Assembly (NCBI RefSeq): GCF_900163635.1
Contig: NZ_FUID01000022.1
Coordinates: forward strand, 1 to 64,000
DNA length: 64,000 nt
Reading direction: 5' to 3'
Origin: Leucobacter sp. 7(1)
Lineage (GTDB): Bacteria; Actinomycetota; Actinomycetes; Actinomycetales; Microbacteriaceae
The notes beneath the pieces are model-generated. The model was not told the origin of the DNA, searched no databases, and saw only the letters and a list, made by a program, of their open reading frames with translations. Every line of letters begins with the position of its first letter. The first letter of the stretch is position 1. This document shows, piece by piece, positions 48,117 to 56,667 of this stretch. The position numbers were made by a program, and so were the translations under genes.

Positions 48117-49352
48117 TTACAGCCCGGCCTGGAACCGGATGATCCGCTCCAGAGCCTCGGCCACGGCGCTTTCACCGGCCGCATACGACAGCCGCACAGC
48201 GCGGTCACCCGAAACCGGATCAAAGTCCGCACCGGGGACAACCGCAACATTCGCGCCTTCGAGCAACGCTCGGGCGTAGGCGGAGGAGTCCGCGTAACGC
48301 TCAAGCTGCGGCCCCAACTCCGAGTAGTAGTAGAACGCCCCGTCCGAGGGCGCAGCGACACCCCAGTTCAACTCCGGTTCAGCGGCGAGAATCAGCGCGC
48401 GGGCGCGCGCGAAGCCCGCAACGACCGCGTCGCGTTCGCCGTATGCCTCGGCGCTGAATGAGCGCATCGCGAGTTCTTGTGCCGGTGCGGGCGGTGACAG
48501 CGCGAAGTTCGAAGCCAGCGCTTCCACGGGATCAACCAGGGCCTGCGGCAAGATCGCCCAGCCCAGCCGCCACCCCGTCATTCCCCAGTACTTCGAGAAC
48601 GAGTTGATGACCACAGCCTCGGGATCGAGCTCTCGCAGGGTGATCCCGCGCGGATCCGCGGCCCCCGGCTCGGGGAAGGTGATGCCGTGATAGATCTCAT
48701 CGCTGATGATGCGCACCTCGTTCGTGACGCACCAGGCGACGAGCTCGGTGAGCGCCGATCGATCCAACATTGTGCCCGTCGGGTTCGCGGGTGAGGCAAG
48801 GATCAGCCCGTTCAGCGGGCCGTGCTTAGCGACCGCAGCCGCCAGCAACTCGGGGGTGGGCTGGTAGCGCGTTTCCGGGCCCGTCGGGATCTCGATGACG
48901 TGCACCCCCAGTGCGGTCAGGATGTTCCGGTAGGCGGGGTATCCGGGGCTCGCGAGGGCCACCCGGTCACCCGGGTCGAATGCGGCGAGAAATACGAGCT
49001 GGAAGGCCCCCGATGACCCAGTGGTCACGGCGACAGTGGCCGGATCCACCTCCACGTCATACCAGGACCGGTAATGGCCGGCGATCGCCTCGCGCAGCGG
49101 GGTGGTGCCGAGCGGGCCTGTGTATCCGGCAGGCTTGAGTGTGCCGGGCGCCGGGCGGGCACTCGGCTCCCCCGCGCACAGTGAGACAACGTCGTGTCCG
49201 TCCGCACGGCGGCGAGCGATCTCATCGGTGATGCGCATCACCTCGAAGGCGGGGATCTTCGAACGCTGGGACGCCGCGAGCGGCGCGATGCTGGGAGCCT
49301 CCCCGAGCCTGCGGGAAGGCGGAGTCTTGAACGGTCCGCCTGGTGTGATCAT
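48117..49352 (-). CDS. class I/II PLP aminotransferase
   Basis: A 411-residue fold-type I aminotransferase. Landmarks are SLCAGEPSARPAPG, VAVTTGSSGAFQLVFLAAFDPGDRV, LILASPANPTGTML, ISDEIYHGITF, and the PLP Lys in SFSKYWGMTGWRLGW; the terminal Arg is in DRAVRLSYA. This is the broad aspartate/aromatic/alanine-type group (AspC/AlaT-like). The segment after GEP is shorter than in typical aspartate aminotransferases. ATGA overlap with the upstream membrane-protein gene. Confidence 0.9.
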   Translation of the reverse strand: MITPGGPFKTPPSRRLGEAPSIAPLAASQRSKIPAFEVMRITDEIARRRADGHDVVSLCAGEPSARPAPGTLKPAGYTGPLGTTPLREAIAGHYRSWYDVEVDPATVAVTTGSSGAFQLVFLAAFDPGDRVALASPGYPAYRNILTALGVHVIEIPTGPETRYQPTPELLAAAVAKHGPLNGLILASPANPTGTMLDRSALTELVAWCVTNEVRIISDEIYHGITFPEPGAADPRGITLRELDPEAVVINSFSKYWGMTGWRLGWAILPQALVDPVEALASNFALSPPAPAQELAMRSFSAEAYGERDAVVAGFARARALILAAEPELNWGVAAPSDGAFYYYSELGPQLERYADSSAYARALLEGANVAVVPGADFDPVSGDRAVRLSYAAGESAVAEALERIIRFQAGL

Positions 49353-50548
49353 GCCTCCACGTTAGCGGGCCGCGGCGCGGCAGCGTCGAGGTGCCGCAGA
49401 AAGATGATGAGCCAGGCGAAAATGATGCCAGCGGCGACGAGCTCGAACGCCGCGAGGTTGTAGTACTGCACGGGCCAAAACAGGATCGCGGAGAGCGCGA
49501 TCCCCATTAGCACGATGTCAGAAAACAGCAGGAAGGCCTTCGAGAAACCATCGAGAATCCAGCGTAGGCCGATCAGCACCCCGCCGAAGACAACCGCCAT
49601 ACCGGTGGCAAACGTGTTGTGAACGATGAGGTTCTTGTCGACCGGGACCAAGCCCACACCGGCGAGGCAGGCCCCAATCGCCACAAACGCCCACCCGATG
49701 AGGGCGGTGTTTCGCGTATGGCTCGGAGGGGCGGCACTCGCCCACGCCTCGAGCGCCGGGGACATGAGCGAGGCCAGTGAGGCGAGCAGCATGCCTCCCA
49801 CAACGAGCGTGAAGTTGAAGATGATCACGCTGATCCCACTGCCCGCACCCAATTCGCTGAAGTGGAGTTGCCACCACTCCGCGTCGCTTGTGGTGAGCAT
49901 GGCAACAACGATGCCGCCCGTCATAAACACCGAGAACAGCCCCGAGAGTCGCGAGGTCGTCAGGTCACCACCGGACAGCGTGCCCCCATAGCCGGCAACA
50001 GCGGCGAGCAGCACCGTGATCATGATGCTTGTGAACGCGTCAACCTCAAGTCCCAGAAACCCGCGGACAAGAATCGAGGTGAGCAGCCCCACCATGAGCA
50101 CGGTGATTCCCGCGTGCACAAGTGCGATCGCGAGCGCATTAATTACCGCCTGTGTGCGCACCGCCCAGCGCGGCCAGCCCGGAATCGGCGGCAGGGGGGA
50201 CCGCAGATACTCAGTGACTGCCGAGATCGCCGCGGCCACAGTGGCGAGCACGATCCCGACGCTGCCGGGCGATACGGGGCCCCACAGCTGCACGGTGTCG
50301 TGGAACGCAATCAGCCCAGTCACGGCCGCGACAACCGCGGCAATCGCGGCAGCGGCAAAGGCTCGCACCTCCCGCCGGCTCCCCGGCGAATCCGGGACGC
50401 TCTCGACCCCGGGATACAGCAGCGCAAACATCGCATCAACGGCGCGACGCAACCGTCCCGGCGGTGTTCGCGTAGCCTGCGGCGTCGGCTGTACCGGCGG
50501 TGTTGGTGGGCGCAGCCGATCAGGCTGTGATGCCTCGGGAGGGGTCAT
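49349..50548 (-). CDS. multi-pass membrane protein of unknown function
   Basis: A 399-residue protein. Residues 1-60 are Pro-rich and cytosolic by charge; about nine to ten hydrophobic segments follow, some joined by short acidic loops. HNTFATGMAVVFGG near residue 310 and the FSDIVLMGIALSAILF segment recall DUF998-type proteins, but I cannot confirm that. The start codon overlaps the stop of the RecB-like nuclease/helicase (ATGA), and its own stop overlaps the aminotransferase start. A leaderless-type TACACT box lies within the end of the upstream gene. Confidence 0.75.
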   Translation of the reverse strand: MTPPEASQPDRLRPPTPPVQPTPQATRTPPGRLRRAVDAMFALLYPGVESVPDSPGSRREVRAFAAAAIAAVVAAVTGLIAFHDTVQLWGPVSPGSVGIVLATVAAAISAVTEYLRSPLPPIPGWPRWAVRTQAVINALAIALVHAGITVLMVGLLTSILVRGFLGLEVDAFTSIMITVLLAAVAGYGGTLSGGDLTTSRLSGLFSVFMTGGIVVAMLTTSDAEWWQLHFSELGAGSGISVIIFNFTLVVGGMLLASLASLMSPALEAWASAAPPSHTRNTALIGWAFVAIGACLAGVGLVPVDKNLIVHNTFATGMAVVFGGVLIGLRWILDGFSKAFLLFSDIVLMGIALSAILFWPVQYYNLAAFELVAAGIIFAWLIIFLRHLDAAAPRPANVEA

Positions 50549-53500
50549 GCGCTCAGTGTAGGAGTCGCAGGCTCACCTCCCCGCGCGGCGCGCTCGGTGA
50601 GCCGCAGGTAACCCGAGAGCGCGCTGAGTCCCTCGGCGGACTGCGGGAGTCCTTCGCCCAGCCTGTCTGAGGAGATGAGGTGTGCGGCCCATTGCGCGCG
50701 GCTGATGGCAACGTTCAAACGATTGCGCATCAGCAGAAACTCGAGACCGCGCGGCACGTCTTCTGCGCTCGACGCGGCGAGCGTCACGATCGCGATCACG
50801 GCTTCGAGGCCCTGGAACCTGTCGACGGTGCCGACTCGGATCTCCGCAAGACCCGCCGCGACAAGCGCGTCCGAGACGGTTTCCACTTGCGCGTTGTACG
50901 CGGCAACCACGATGATGTCGGCGGGCGTGAGCAAACGTTCCGCTCCGGTGCCGACACGCACAGTGCCAGCGAGCACCTCTTGCGCCAGGCGCACCGCTGC
51001 GGCGGCCTCTTCAGTTGAGTGGGTCGCATTGCCCCGGTGCCCGACGGGGTGCCACACGAGCCCTGCGGGGCCGCAACCGGTGACGTGTCGAGTGCCGGCA
51101 GCGGGGTGGGCACTCAGCCGCCCCTCATAGGAAAGCTCAGACACGACTCCGGCGAGTTCCGGGTGCATGCGCCGGGTTTCGGCGAGGAAATAGCCGAGTT
51201 CGGGTGGAAGGGTGTCGTGATCTCCGATCACCCAGGCCAACGCCGAGGTGTCCACAGGCTCGGGGTGACTGCCCTGGGACACCTGCGGGAGCTGCTGCGG
51301 GTCGCCCAGCAGCAGCAGCCGCTCGGCCGAGACCGACGCCGCGATCGTGGGCGCGAGTGAAAACTGTCCGGCCTCGTCGATCACGAGCAGGTCCAGGCTG
51401 CGCCTCGGGAACCGCTCCTCGTGGCTGAAATCCCACGCAGTGCCACCCACCACACACCCGCGACCCGCGTTGCCGTGTTCGCGGAGGAACCCGGCCTGTC
51501 CGCCAACCCCGAGCACCGTGTACTCGGGTGGCAGCGCGTCGGGATCGAGCCGCCCACCCTGCGGAACCTTCCCCACGACCGCGGGATCCACCCCCGCGGA
51601 AATCACGCCGTCAAGCACGTTTTCCACGACTCGGTGTGACTGCGCGACAACGCCGATTCGCCAGCCATCCTCCTCGACGAGGCGCTTCATCACGCGCGAC
51701 GCGAGATACGTTTTCCCGGTTCCAGGAGGGCCCTGCACGGCAAGCGCGGATCGGTCGAGTCGCCGCACACTCGCGACGACTGCCCCAATCGTGCGCGCCT
51801 CGGGGTCGCCGCCAACAGTGGCAAGGGCGAGTGGGGACGCGGGATCCACGAGCGGCCCACCGCCCACGAGCCGCGGGGCATTGCGCCGCAGCAAATCGAC
51901 CACCGGATCCGCGGGCGCAGCACCCGCAGCAAGACCGTCGGCAAGCGCCTCACCCCACTCCTCAATTGCGCTCCGCTGGCGACCGGCGTTCGGCGGCGGC
52001 CCCGGAACGAGCGCAACAGGCAGGGTGTCGTAGGGGGTCGCGTCCCGCGGCAACATCTCCTCAATGACCACGCCGTGCTCGTCGCGCGCAACGATTTTGA
52101 CGCGCTGCGCGGTGCGCTGACCTGGGAAAGTTCGCGGGTCCGCAAAGGGTGCCGGCGGCGCGTACAAGACGTAGGCTTCCCCGCCCGCCTTCGCGGAACT
52201 GCCCGGGGCGAGTTCACCGCCGAGCCGGACATGACGGCGCTCCACGCGCGCCCGTCCCGGCAGATGCCAGTCCTCGAGGATTCTGGTCTGAGCGGGATCC
52301 ACAACGAGTACATCGCGGGTGTCCGCCCATTCCTCGATGGGGTCGGTGAGCCGCGCAAAGTGTGCCCACCAGAACGACTTCTGCTCGCGTGCGTGGTAAT
52401 CAATTGCACTGCCCGCGAGAGCCGCGGCGGTGCGCTCGTGCGGATCCGTCGCGGCCTCCGCAAGCTCAGCGAGCCGCGCCCCGAGCACGCTGATCTCGAA
52501 GCTCTGCGTGGTGTCGGGCACAAAGGGAGGTGCCGGATCGACACCGTGTTCCGCGGCGAGCCCCTGGAGCCAGTCTCGCAACCGCAGCGTCGAAACGCAG
52601 TCGTAGCGGTTGTAGTCGGCGATCGCGTCGAGCCGCTGCTGGCCAGAAGCCCGCAACGCCGGATCTGGGGCGGCGAGCTGGGCGGTGGCGTCCGCGTACT
52701 CGGTCACCGACTGCGCCGCGGTCGTGACGCCGTCCTCAGCCCGCAGCTCGGCCCCCATGTAGAGCGGCTCAAGTTTCTTAATCGAATAAGACCGGGATCC
52801 AACGAGCACTGCTCGCCGGACGATCGGGTACAAATCGACGAGCACCTGGTCGCGCAGCAGCCCGTCAACTTCGGCCTCACCCACCCCGTGCCGTGCCGCG
52901 ATGCTGAGCAAGTGCGTGCGCTCGTAGGCCGCGTAGTGGTAGATCCGCATTCCGGGGAACCGTGCGCGGCGCTCCGCGACGAGCTCCAGGAAACGTAGCA
53001 ACGCGGCCTTTTCCGCCGCGAGATCGTGGGCCCAGAGTGCGGTGAACTGTTCCTCCGCATCGACAAATCCGAAGAGATAGTCGATGCCCCACCGCGCCGT
53101 CGCGTCGGTCCCGGGTTCCCGGTAGAGCGGGTCGCCCTCGAAATCGAAGAACAGGTCACCCGGGTTCGGCGCGGGGATCGCGGCCAGCGCCGCCGCATCG
53201 ATGACCCGCACCGGCGGCGGGCCATCCCCCACAGCCCCGACCTGAGCGGCGGCCTGTGCGCTGAGCCGCGTGAGCACCGCCGGGGCGATCCCGGGAACGT
53301 CCAGGTCACCGGCGACGATTCCGGGGAGCGCGTCCGCGATGGCGTCAATTGTCGTGAGCCCCGCCGCCGCGAGCGCCGAGCGTTGCGTGGTGCGCAGGCC
53401 CGCGATCAGCAGCGGGTCTCGCGTGCGTTCGATCTCGGGCGCGCACACTTCGCAGCGGCCACAGGCAGTCACGTCCGGATCGCCCCACGCGACCGGATTG

Positions 53501-54216
53501 GCGCTCGCCCGCAGACCGTCGACACCGACCGCGGTCGCGCGGTCGATCAAGATGCGGTGGAGGCGCCGCCTGCGCGCACGGAACACCGGCGCGATGTCAG
53601 AGATCCGGTGCGTGGACCGGGCCCCGTCCCCGAGGATCAAGGTGGCCTGAGGCGCGACCGGCACCCCGATCCGCTCCAGCTGCTCGACGTATGCGGCAAG
53701 CTGCATCAGCGCAGACACACGGGCCCGGCGCGCAAGCTTTGTGTCTTCGACCTCGTACTCCCCGGCTTCGGTCATGCGGAGAAAGTCCGCGAAACCCACG
53801 AACGCCAGTTCCGGTTCGTCCGCGGTGCCGGGCCGCTGCGCCGGATCGAAAAACGTCGCCTGGAACACCACGCCCGCCTGCGCCGCGAGCGCGGCCTCGG
53901 TCTGCGCGCTCACCGCCAGGAGGTCCGCCTCGGACATGGAATCGGGCCGCGGGATCTCGGCAACACCGCCGGGGGTCGCCGGGTCCCACGGACCCAGTTC
54001 GTCCCGGTACGCGGCCAGCGTACGTTCTTCGTGCGCGTCGCCTAAGCGGGCCGCTCGGGCAAGCATTGGGTCGTCATCGGGTGGCACGCTGACGTTTCGG
54101 CCAAACCGCGCATCCGCACGGCGCAAAAACGCGAACTCACAGGCACTCGCGGCGGTCAGGTCACTCGCGCTCGTGACGATCCGCTCGCCGCCGCTCGGCC
54201 GTTTCTGAATGAACAC
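50545..54216 (-). CDS. TM0106-type RecB-like nuclease fused to superfamily 1 helicase
   Basis: A 1223-residue fusion. Residues of about 1-290 are a RecB-family nuclease-like region (ASACEFAFLRRADARFG at the start, and Cys-rich CGRCEVC near 250). Residues of about 330-560 are an RNase H-like or TM0106 region (LFFDFEGDPLY, IYHYAAYERTHLL, YNRYDCVSTLRLRDWL). Residues of about 800-1200 are an SF1 helicase: GPPGTGKT (near 830), VIDEAGQFS, LLGDPQQLPQ, VGTVDRFQGLEA and RNRLNVAISRAQ. The start is GTG at 54216, with GGAG nearby. Cys motifs suggest an iron-sulfur or zinc site. Role: DNA repair or processing is likely; a defence role is possible but unsupported by neighbours. Confidence 0.9.
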   Translation of the reverse strand: MFIQKRPSGGERIVTSASDLTAASACEFAFLRRADARFGRNVSVPPDDDPMLARAARLGDAHEERTLAAYRDELGPWDPATPGGVAEIPRPDSMSEADLLAVSAQTEAALAAQAGVVFQATFFDPAQRPGTADEPELAFVGFADFLRMTEAGEYEVEDTKLARRARVSALMQLAAYVEQLERIGVPVAPQATLILGDGARSTHRISDIAPVFRARRRRLHRILIDRATAVGVDGLRASANPVAWGDPDVTACGRCEVCAPEIERTRDPLLIAGLRTTQRSALAAAGLTTIDAIADALPGIVAGDLDVPGIAPAVLTRLSAQAAAQVGAVGDGPPPVRVIDAAALAAIPAPNPGDLFFDFEGDPLYREPGTDATARWGIDYLFGFVDAEEQFTALWAHDLAAEKAALLRFLELVAERRARFPGMRIYHYAAYERTHLLSIAARHGVGEAEVDGLLRDQVLVDLYPIVRRAVLVGSRSYSIKKLEPLYMGAELRAEDGVTTAAQSVTEYADATAQLAAPDPALRASGQQRLDAIADYNRYDCVSTLRLRDWLQGLAAEHGVDPAPPFVPDTTQSFEISVLGARLAELAEAATDPHERTAAALAGSAIDYHAREQKSFWWAHFARLTDPIEEWADTRDVLVVDPAQTRILEDWHLPGRARVERRHVRLGGELAPGSSAKAGGEAYVLYAPPAPFADPRTFPGQRTAQRVKIVARDEHGVVIEEMLPRDATPYDTLPVALVPGPPPNAGRQRSAIEEWGEALADGLAAGAAPADPVVDLLRRNAPRLVGGGPLVDPASPLALATVGGDPEARTIGAVVASVRRLDRSALAVQGPPGTGKTYLASRVMKRLVEEDGWRIGVVAQSHRVVENVLDGVISAGVDPAVVGKVPQGGRLDPDALPPEYTVLGVGGQAGFLREHGNAGRGCVVGGTAWDFSHEERFPRRSLDLLVIDEAGQFSLAPTIAASVSAERLLLLGDPQQLPQVSQGSHPEPVDTSALAWVIGDHDTLPPELGYFLAETRRMHPELAGVVSELSYEGRLSAHPAAGTRHVTGCGPAGLVWHPVGHRGNATHSTEEAAAAVRLAQEVLAGTVRVGTGAERLLTPADIIVVAAYNAQVETVSDALVAAGLAEIRVGTVDRFQGLEAVIAIVTLAASSAEDVPRGLEFLLMRNRLNVAISRAQWAAHLISSDRLGEGLPQSAEGLSALSGYLRLTERAARGGEPATPTLSA
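50555..50560 (-). promoter_or_regulatory. leaderless -10 box of the membrane protein gene (inside the upstream gene)
   Basis: TACACT on the minus strand is followed by exactly six bases and the ATG at 50548. Because the start also overlaps the upstream stop codon, the gene may be served both by coupling and by its own promoter. Confidence 0.5.
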
Positions 54217-54536
54217 GCGCGCTCCGCTCGTCGGGTGAGATTCCGTGCTGAGAAGACACGAACAATACGCTCACGACGTTAGCGTGTACCACCGACATTC
54301 AAGGGATTCTCCACAAACTCGCGAGTGATCAGCCAGCAGACGCTAGAATGGTGCGCACAGGGCGTGTTCATCCCGCCCCGCGTCGCTGACTTTCAGTCGC
54401 CCGCCCCCGACGGCAGGCCACCAGAACTTTCGCGGCGAACGACTGCGCGGTCCCGCGCACTCGCCGAAACCGCAGCATCGCGACGCTCTGGCCAGTCCTG
54501 GCCCGCCGCGCGCTGCACGTATGCAGAAAGGTCCCC
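54217..54536. promoter_or_regulatory. 320-bp divergent region between the nuclease/helicase and DEAD-box genes
   Basis: TAGAAT at 54344-54349 is a good -10 for the plus strand. It would start transcription near 54356 and leave a leader of about 180 bases before the DEAD-box GTG. No known riboswitch is recognised. ACGCT and AGCGT near 54270-54290 form a short dyad on the nuclease side. No small gene is convincing. Confidence 0.45.
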
Positions 54537-56141
54537 GTGACCGAGACCACCACCCCCACTTTTGAAGCGCTCGGCGTTCCGACCCCGATCGCCGACGCGC
54601 TGGCCCGCAACGGCAAGACCGCGCCGTTCCCGATCCAGCGCGATACGCTCCCCGATACCCTCGCCGGCCGCGACGTACTGGGCCGCGGCCGCACAGGCTC
54701 CGGCAAGACAATTGCTTTCGGCATCCCGCTCGTCGCGCGCCTCGCCGAGGACGTCGTCGCGAAGCGCCGCCCGAGCCGCCCCCGCGCGATCGTACTGGCC
54801 CCGACCCGCGAGCTCGTTACGCAGATCGCAGAGACAATCAAGATGCTCGCCGACCCCGTCGGCGTCAAGGTCACCACGATTTTCGGCGGGATCCCGCAGC
54901 GCCGCCAGGAAGTCGCCCTCGAGGGTGGCGTGGACGTCGTCGTCGCGGCCCCGGGCCGCCTGGACGATCTCCTGAAACAGGGCGTCGTCTCGCTCGACGG
55001 CGTCGAGGTCACCGTGCTTGACGAGGCCGATCACATGGCCGACATGGGCTTCCTGCCAGTCGTCACGCGCATCCTCAACAAGACCCCGAAGGTCGGCCAG
55101 CGGCTGCTCTTCAGCGCTACCCTGGACAACGGGGTCGACAACATCGTGAAGAAGTACCTGCACGACCCGATCTTGCACTCGGTCGACTCTGCCGAGTCAC
55201 CCGTGCCGCAGCTCACACACCATGTGTTCGAGGTGTCGGGCAAGGGACAGAAAGACGCGCTCATCGAGGCCCTCGCCTCGGGCACGAGCCGCCGCATCTT
55301 CTTCACCCGCATGAAGCACCAGGCCAAGCGCCTCGCGAAGTCGCTCACGGCGGCCGGGATCCCCGCAGTCGAGCTGCAGGGCAATCTGTCACAGAACGCG
55401 CGCGACCGCAACCTCGCTGAGTTCGTCAGCGGCGACGCGAAGGTCCTCGTGGCCACCGACGTCGCGGCCCGCGGCGTTCACGTCGACGGCGTCGAGCTCG
55501 TGGTCCACATCGATCCCCCGGTCGAGCACAAGGCCTACCTGCACCGCTCCGGTCGCACGGCCCGCGCGGGCAACGAGGGCGATGTCGTCACCATCGTGCT
55601 TCCCGAGCAGCGTGGCGAAATGCGTCAGATCATGCGCGCCGCGAAAATCAACGTCGCGCCCCGTCAGGTCAACCCGAACGCGGCGAGCGTTGATCCCGAG
55701 GTGCTCGCACTGATCGGTGAGGTCGCACCCCGCCAGGAGCCCCGCGAGATCGAGCGCCGCCGCGCCGAGGCGCAGGCCGCGCAGCAGCGTGCCGCGGGTC
55801 ACAACCCCGCAGGGCAGGGCAGCTCGACCGGAGCAAACGCGAAGCGGAAGCGCTCCCGCGGCGGCCGCGGGCGCAGCGCTGGAGACGGTGCGGCGCAGGG
55901 CGGCCAGACTCGTGGCGGCCAGGGCGGTCAAGGCGGCCAGCGCTCCGGCGGCCAGGGCGGTCGTGGAGCGCAGGGTCAGGGCGGCGAAAACCGCCGCGGC
56001 CAGGGCAGCGGACGCGGCCAGGGCGCGGGCCAGGGCCAGCAGCGCTCCCGTGCGCAGGGCGACGGGGGCGGCCAGCGCCGCACCGGACGCCGGGCGCAGG
56101 GCGGCGGCAGTGTCTACTCCACGAGCTCGCCTGGCGCGTAA
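54537..56141 (+). CDS. DEAD-box RNA helicase with Gly/Gln/Arg-rich tail
   Basis: A 534-residue RNA helicase. The Q motif is FPIQRDTL, then GRTGSGKT, PTRELVTQI, VLDEADHMADMGF, FSATL, ATDVAARGVHVDGVELVVHID and HRSGRTARAG. Residues of about 405-530 are a low-complexity tail of GGQ, GQGG and RGG repeats with basic clusters (KRKRSRGGRGR), typical of RNA-binding and condensate-forming helicases in actinobacteria (RhlE/CsdA-like). The start is GTG at 54537 after AAAGG. The long leader is typical of cold-shock helicases. Confidence 0.93.
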   Translation: MTETTTPTFEALGVPTPIADALARNGKTAPFPIQRDTLPDTLAGRDVLGRGRTGSGKTIAFGIPLVARLAEDVVAKRRPSRPRAIVLAPTRELVTQIAETIKMLADPVGVKVTTIFGGIPQRRQEVALEGGVDVVVAAPGRLDDLLKQGVVSLDGVEVTVLDEADHMADMGFLPVVTRILNKTPKVGQRLLFSATLDNGVDNIVKKYLHDPILHSVDSAESPVPQLTHHVFEVSGKGQKDALIEALASGTSRRIFFTRMKHQAKRLAKSLTAAGIPAVELQGNLSQNARDRNLAEFVSGDAKVLVATDVAARGVHVDGVELVVHIDPPVEHKAYLHRSGRTARAGNEGDVVTIVLPEQRGEMRQIMRAAKINVAPRQVNPNAASVDPEVLALIGEVAPRQEPREIERRRAEAQAAQQRAAGHNPAGQGSSTGANAKRKRSRGGRGRSAGDGAAQGGQTRGGQGGQGGQRSGGQGGRGAQGQGGENRRGQGSGRGQGAGQGQQRSRAQGDGGGQRRTGRRAQGGGSVYSTSSPGA

Positions 56142-56163
56142 CTTCACACCGCGGTGAGCGGTG

Positions 56164-56213
56164 AAACCGCTGAGGGCGGCGGTGCAATGCGCACCGCCGC
56201 CCTCAGTGGTTTT
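56164..56213 (+). terminator. terminator of the DEAD-box helicase gene
   Basis: Arms CTGAGGGCGGCGGTGC and GCACCGCCGCCCTCAG pair around AATGC; AAACC and GGTTT extend the stem after one mismatch, and TTTT ends it. It stands 22 bases after the stop codon. Confidence 0.93.
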
Positions 56214-56240
56214 CAGCGATTGACCGAACGGCCTGCCGTG

Positions 56241-56492
56241 CTACGCCTCGTCGAGAACCTCGCGGGTGTCGGGATCGCCGTCCACCTGCTCAGCGAACTC
56301 GGTGCGCCGCGCCGTGTCCGGCGATTCCTCCTGCCAGAGTTCTTCGAGATCAGCGGCCAGTTCGGCCTCCTGCTCCTCGAACTCTTCGACTTCCGCCAAC
56401 GGCGCGGAGTTTGCCGCCGATTCGGCAAGATCCGGCGCAGGATCGACACTGGAATCAGGTGTGGGACCAGGGGAATTCACAACGTGGTTCAT
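56241..56492 (-). CDS. small acidic hypothetical protein
   Basis: An 83-residue, strongly acidic protein rich in Glu, Asp and Ala (EVEEFEEQEAELAADLEELWQEE in the middle, probably helical), with a Pro/Ser-rich start. No family recognised. The ATG at 56492 has TACCGT exactly six bases upstream, the same leaderless signature as other genes here, and no ribosome site; a GTG at 56528 would lengthen it by 12 residues. Codon position bias supports a real gene. It converges with the DEAD-box gene across the terminator. Confidence 0.62.
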   Translation of the reverse strand: MNHVVNSPGPTPDSSVDPAPDLAESAANSAPLAEVEEFEEQEAELAADLEELWQEESPDTARRTEFAEQVDGDPDTREVLDEA

Positions 56493-56498
56493 GGCCTC

Positions 56499-56504
56499 AC
56501 GGTA
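56499..56504 (-). promoter_or_regulatory. leaderless -10 box of the small acidic protein gene
   Basis: TACCGT on the minus strand is followed by exactly six bases and the ATG at 56492. Confidence 0.5.
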
Positions 56505-56655
56505 GCGCTCCCCCACGTCAGTGTCCACGACGACGCCGCGGCGTCCGCTGAGAGCTGACGCGTGATCCCGGGCTCCGCGACGAAATCCGTGCCATGTGCC
56601 CCGATCCTCCGCGAAATCACGCCCCTATCGCTAGCGAGGGTAACGATTTCGGTCA

Positions 56656-56661
56656 TATAAT
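56656..56661 (+). promoter_or_regulatory. leaderless -10 box of the MFS transporter gene
   Basis: A consensus TATAAT is followed by exactly six bases and the ATG at 56668. It is the clearest of the eleven boxes of this type. Confidence 0.75.
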
Positions 56662-56667
56662 CGTCTG

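Noticed and set aside
50545-54216. phage-defence island around the nuclease/helicase
   Set aside because: The protein belongs to a broadly conserved TM0106 RecB-like/helicase family, and its neighbours (membrane protein, aminotransferase, DEAD-box gene) are not defence genes.
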